A stretch of 25,492 nt of DNA from a virus. Positions 23,619 through 25,492 of the stretch are shown piece after piece. The notes under the pieces are model-generated. The model was not told where the DNA came from. It worked only from the letters and a program-made list of their open reading frames with translations, and did no database searches. The position numbers and the translations under genes were made by a program. The DNA lies in the IMG/VR virus record IMGVR_UViG_3300042691_004849, positions 1 to 25,492 of that record; one strand, written 5' to 3'. The first letter of the stretch is position 1, and each line of letters starts with the position of its first letter.

Positions 23619-24647
23619 TTATTTATTTTTTGATTTAATACCTGCGAGAATTTGCATTCTATCAATAACAGGTGATGTTACTGAATTGCGATCTATTCTC
23701 TCTGCAATAGACATTGAATTTCTTTCGATTGCTTCGCTCAACGATTTTGGTCCAGATGCAGTATTTGCACCTTGCGTTGTGCTTTGAAGTGTCTCATAAA
23801 TTACTTTTGCTTGTTCTATTGTTTTTGCGTTAGTAAGCGATTCGACAATCTTATTCTTTTGTCGCTCATTCAAGGAGGGGTTGCTTAAAACGCGATTTTT
23901 ATAGAGTAACTTGGCATTTGATAATGTTAAATTGTCAAGTTTCTCTTGAAGAGTTTGTACAGCGGCTTCGTATTGCTCAACTTTGTTGGCTAATGCTTCT
24001 GCTACTGGAACTAACTCTTTCATCTTATTGTGATAAGATAAAACTTTTGTTTTTAATTCTTTATTTTCTTTTTTGACTTTGCCATATTCTTCTTCCATTT
24101 CTTTATCGATTTGGACTTTCTTTGCATTGGCAATATCAAAAGCATGTTCGATTTCTGCTTGTGTTGCAAGATAAACGTGTCCGTGTGGAACAACTCTTGC
24201 ATCTACTGTCAATTCTTCAAACACATTTAATAATTCGTTTTTATCAACTTCAAAAACGTTTGTATCTTTTTGAACACGATTTAATTTAATGTTAAGTGCT
24301 TCTGCGATATTCTTTAATGGAATTTCAACTTGCTCTTCATCTTCTGGGCATGGTTGATTATCACAGAGTTTTTCTTTGTCTTGGATGCCTTTTGAGTTTC
24401 TATCCTTAAAAGCAAAAGGAAGATCATCAACTATGTTTGTTTCTTCGCTTGGTACTGTACCTATGTTTGGAACTGTTGGCGCAACACCCAAATCACTAGC
24501 ACCCAAATCTTCTTGTTCGTTTAGAAGATTTTCTAATGCTTGTCTTACGTCAACTGAGTATTTTTCCAATACCATTGCCTCTGCATTTTTTAATGCGGCT
24601 TCTTTAAGTGTAATAGCATCTACTATGGCTTCATCAAGCAAAGACAT
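23619..24647 (-). CDS. 22: Prohead core scaffold protein gp22
   Basis: Internal scaffold for capsid assembly, later digested by the prohead protease (not in this window). The 342 residues include an acidic, low-complexity N-terminal third, a long coiled coil at about 180-245 (EMEEEYGKVKKENKELKTKV), and the signature LLYKNRVLSNPSLNERQKNK followed by IVESLTNAKTIEQAKVIYET (about 250-285), which I recognise from T4-like gp22. It sits directly upstream of the capsid gene, as in T4. ATG 24647 has a TTGGAGA ribosome site and an upstream promoter-like octamer, so this gene probably starts the head transcription unit. Confidence 0.88.
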   Translation of the reverse strand: MSLLDEAIVDAITLKEAALKNAEAMVLEKYSVDVRQALENLLNEQEDLGASDLGVAPTVPNIGTVPSEETNIVDDLPFAFKDRNSKGIQDKEKLCDNQPCPEDEEQVEIPLKNIAEALNIKLNRVQKDTNVFEVDKNELLNVFEELTVDARVVPHGHVYLATQAEIEHAFDIANAKKVQIDKEMEEEYGKVKKENKELKTKVLSYHNKMKELVPVAEALANKVEQYEAAVQTLQEKLDNLTLSNAKLLYKNRVLSNPSLNERQKNKIVESLTNAKTIEQAKVIYETLQSTTQGANTASGPKSLSEAIERNSMSIAERIDRNSVTSPVIDRMQILAGIKSKNK

Positions 24648-24677
24648 TAAATATTCTCCAATTATGGTTATTCAAAA

Positions 24678-24685
24678 TAAATAGT
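24678..24685 (-). promoter_or_regulatory. Putative late-promoter octamer ACTATTTA
   Basis: Exact copy 30 bases before the gp22 ATG, heading the scaffold-capsid unit. Confidence 0.6.
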
Positions 24686-24695
24686 GTTCTTTATT

Positions 24696-24713
24696 ACAAA
24701 ATACCAATTTTGT
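24696..24713. other. Short hairpin after the 75-residue gene
   Basis: ACAAAAT and ATTTTGT form a seven-base stem with a four-base loop just past the stop at 24715. It has no T-run on the minus side, so it is at best a weak terminator. Confidence 0.35.
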
Positions 24714-24714
24714 T

Positions 24715-24942
24715 TTATATTAGAGAACTAAAACCTTTTGCTTTGTGAACAAGAGTGTTGTTTACATCATAAAACTCACAAACTTCTTCATCATATTCTG
24801 CTTCATATAGTTCAACAACAATCGTTTTGTTGTTCACTTCAATTGTTGGTTGATATTGATACAACTTAGTTATTTTAACTTTTGTTATTTCAATGTTTTC
24901 GTTTGTTAAAAACGATAAGATACAATCTTTTATTGTTGCCAT
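24715..24942 (-). CDS. Small unknown protein, 75 residues
   Basis: I do not recognise this protein. It begins MATIKDCILSFLTNENIEIT, has alternating strand-like segments (TIEVNNKTIVVELYEAEYDE) and a Glu/Asp-rich middle. There is no membrane segment. ATG 24942 lies two bases after the previous stop with AAAGG as ribosome site inside the preceding gene, so it is translationally coupled to a virion-like protein. It precedes the scaffold gene, but is separated from it by a hairpin and a promoter-like element. Confidence 0.7.
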   Translation of the reverse strand: MATIKDCILSFLTNENIEITKVKITKLYQYQPTIEVNNKTIVVELYEAEYDEEVCEFYDVNNTLVHKAKGFSSLI

Positions 24943-24944
24943 TT

Positions 24945-25492
24945 TTATGCCTTTAATAATATTGCTTGACCAACAGTAGTTGAATTTGCACCAACCACAT
25001 ATCCACTTGGTACACTAGAAGCAACAAGTTTTGTGTTGTTCAAGCCTTGTGTAAACATGAGAACTTCTCTTAATCTACCATAAAATGTAGTACCATCATT
25101 TTTCATCATATATAATGGTAGTTGAACGTATTCATTTGCTGTGTTTCTTAATACAGTAGTAGTTGTTGCGCCAAGACCATTTGCTCTATAAGCAGCAACA
25201 ACAGAAGAAGTTCCAAAAGTCATAATATAATTTTTAGTTCCGCCTGCACCACCATCAAAATAAAGAAGAGTGCTGTTTGCATATGCAGATATAGAAATAC
25301 CACCAGCAAGTGCATATCCTGTTGAACACAAGCCATAGATTTTACCATCACTTTCTGCACAAGATGCATTTGATGTTTCTGGGTCTATAATTGCACCACC
25401 ATAAGACATATATACTGCTTTGGTAGATGTTTCGCACATTACAAAGACAGAATCTTGTGTCTCAAATGCGTGTACGTTTGTTACTTGTGTTG
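24945..25492 (-). CDS. C-terminal part of a virion-like structural protein (start beyond the window)
   Basis: The frame stays open to the right edge: codons upstream of the first in-window ATG at 25439 read TQVTNVHAFETQDSVFV without a stop, so the true start is outside. The visible 182 residues are Gly/Ser/Thr/Ala-rich with many short strands (STGYALAGGISISAYANST, then NYIMTFGTSSVVAAYRANG) and a conserved-looking LREVLMFTQGLNNTKLVASS near the end. The composition suggests a fibre, appendage or other virion protein; I do not recognise the family. Confidence 0.7.
   Translation of the reverse strand, partial: TQVTNVHAFETQDSVFVMCETSTKAVYMSYGGAIIDPETSNASCAESDGKIYGLCSTGYALAGGISISAYANSTLLYFDGGAGGTKNYIMTFGTSSVVAAYRANGLGATTTTVLRNTANEYVQLPLYMMKNDGTTFYGRLREVLMFTQGLNNTKLVASSVPSGYVVGANSTTVGQAILLKA

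Noticed and set aside
10175-25255. Similar GG-x-KNYxM segments in the hub-like protein and in the right-edge virion protein
   Set aside because: The shared stretch is too short and glycine-rich to support homology without a search.
1-25492. tRNA genes, CRISPR arrays, insertion sequences and attachment sites
   Set aside because: Gaps between genes total only about 800 bases and hold terminators and promoter-like motifs; I saw no cloverleaf, spaced repeat array or transposase.

Overview
This window is about 25.5 kb from the genome of a distantly T4-like contractile-tailed bacteriophage. Every supported gene lies on the minus strand, so transcription runs from the right end to the left end. The gene order and the protein hallmarks point to a T4-type virion: scaffold gp22, major capsid gp23, tail-terminator gp15, sheath gp18, tube gp19, hub-assembly gp26 and wedge gp53. 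They are followed by replication genes: gp32 single-strand binding protein and UvsX/RecA. The DNA polymerase is a compact family A enzyme rather than the family B gp43 of T4, so this is not a close T4 relative. Base composition is AT-rich (roughly 36% GC by eye). The host cannot be named from the sequence; an uncultured aquatic phage is my guess only. I saw no tRNA, rRNA, insertion sequence, integrase or CRISPR array, and no gene-free stretch longer than about 100 bases.

Layout, in transcription order from the right. At 25492-24715 are the end of a large virion-like protein and a small unknown gene. At 24647-21857 are scaffold gp22 and the capsid protein, ending in a terminator. At 21759-21334 a single small beta-rich virion-like gene sits between its own promoter-like motif and a terminator. 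At 21250-19146 are a neck/adaptor candidate and a gp15-like terminator protein. At 19073-16173 is a very large tail sheath protein. At 16109-14462 are tube, gp26-like zinc protein and a 55-residue protein, ending in a terminator. At 14374-6471 are tape measure, gp48/54-like protein, gp53, a 1096-residue hub-like protein and a 411-residue unknown. At 6474-1774 are polymerase, a ferritin-like protein, a dual-specificity phosphatase, a Nudix hydrolase, a candidate divergent tubulin/FtsZ-like protein, an SH3-like small protein and gp32, ending in a strong terminator. At 1697-1 are an unknown 292-residue gene and uvsX, which runs off the left edge.

Three signals stand out. First, an octamer, ACTATTTA on the coding strand, occurs seven times exactly and once with a mismatch. 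All copies have the same orientation, all lie just upstream of genes, and several directly follow intrinsic terminators. It looks like the phage's late-promoter element; uvsX instead has a sigma70-like promoter. Second, CCWGG (CCAGG/CCTGG) appears to be completely absent, and all fifteen Pro-Gly dipeptides I located use CCC or CCG for proline, the signature of restriction-site avoidance. Third, the 272-residue protein at 2880-3698 follows the strand and helix order of FtsZ/tubulin with a degenerate glycine loop, and may be an unrecognised phage cytoskeletal or regulatory protein.
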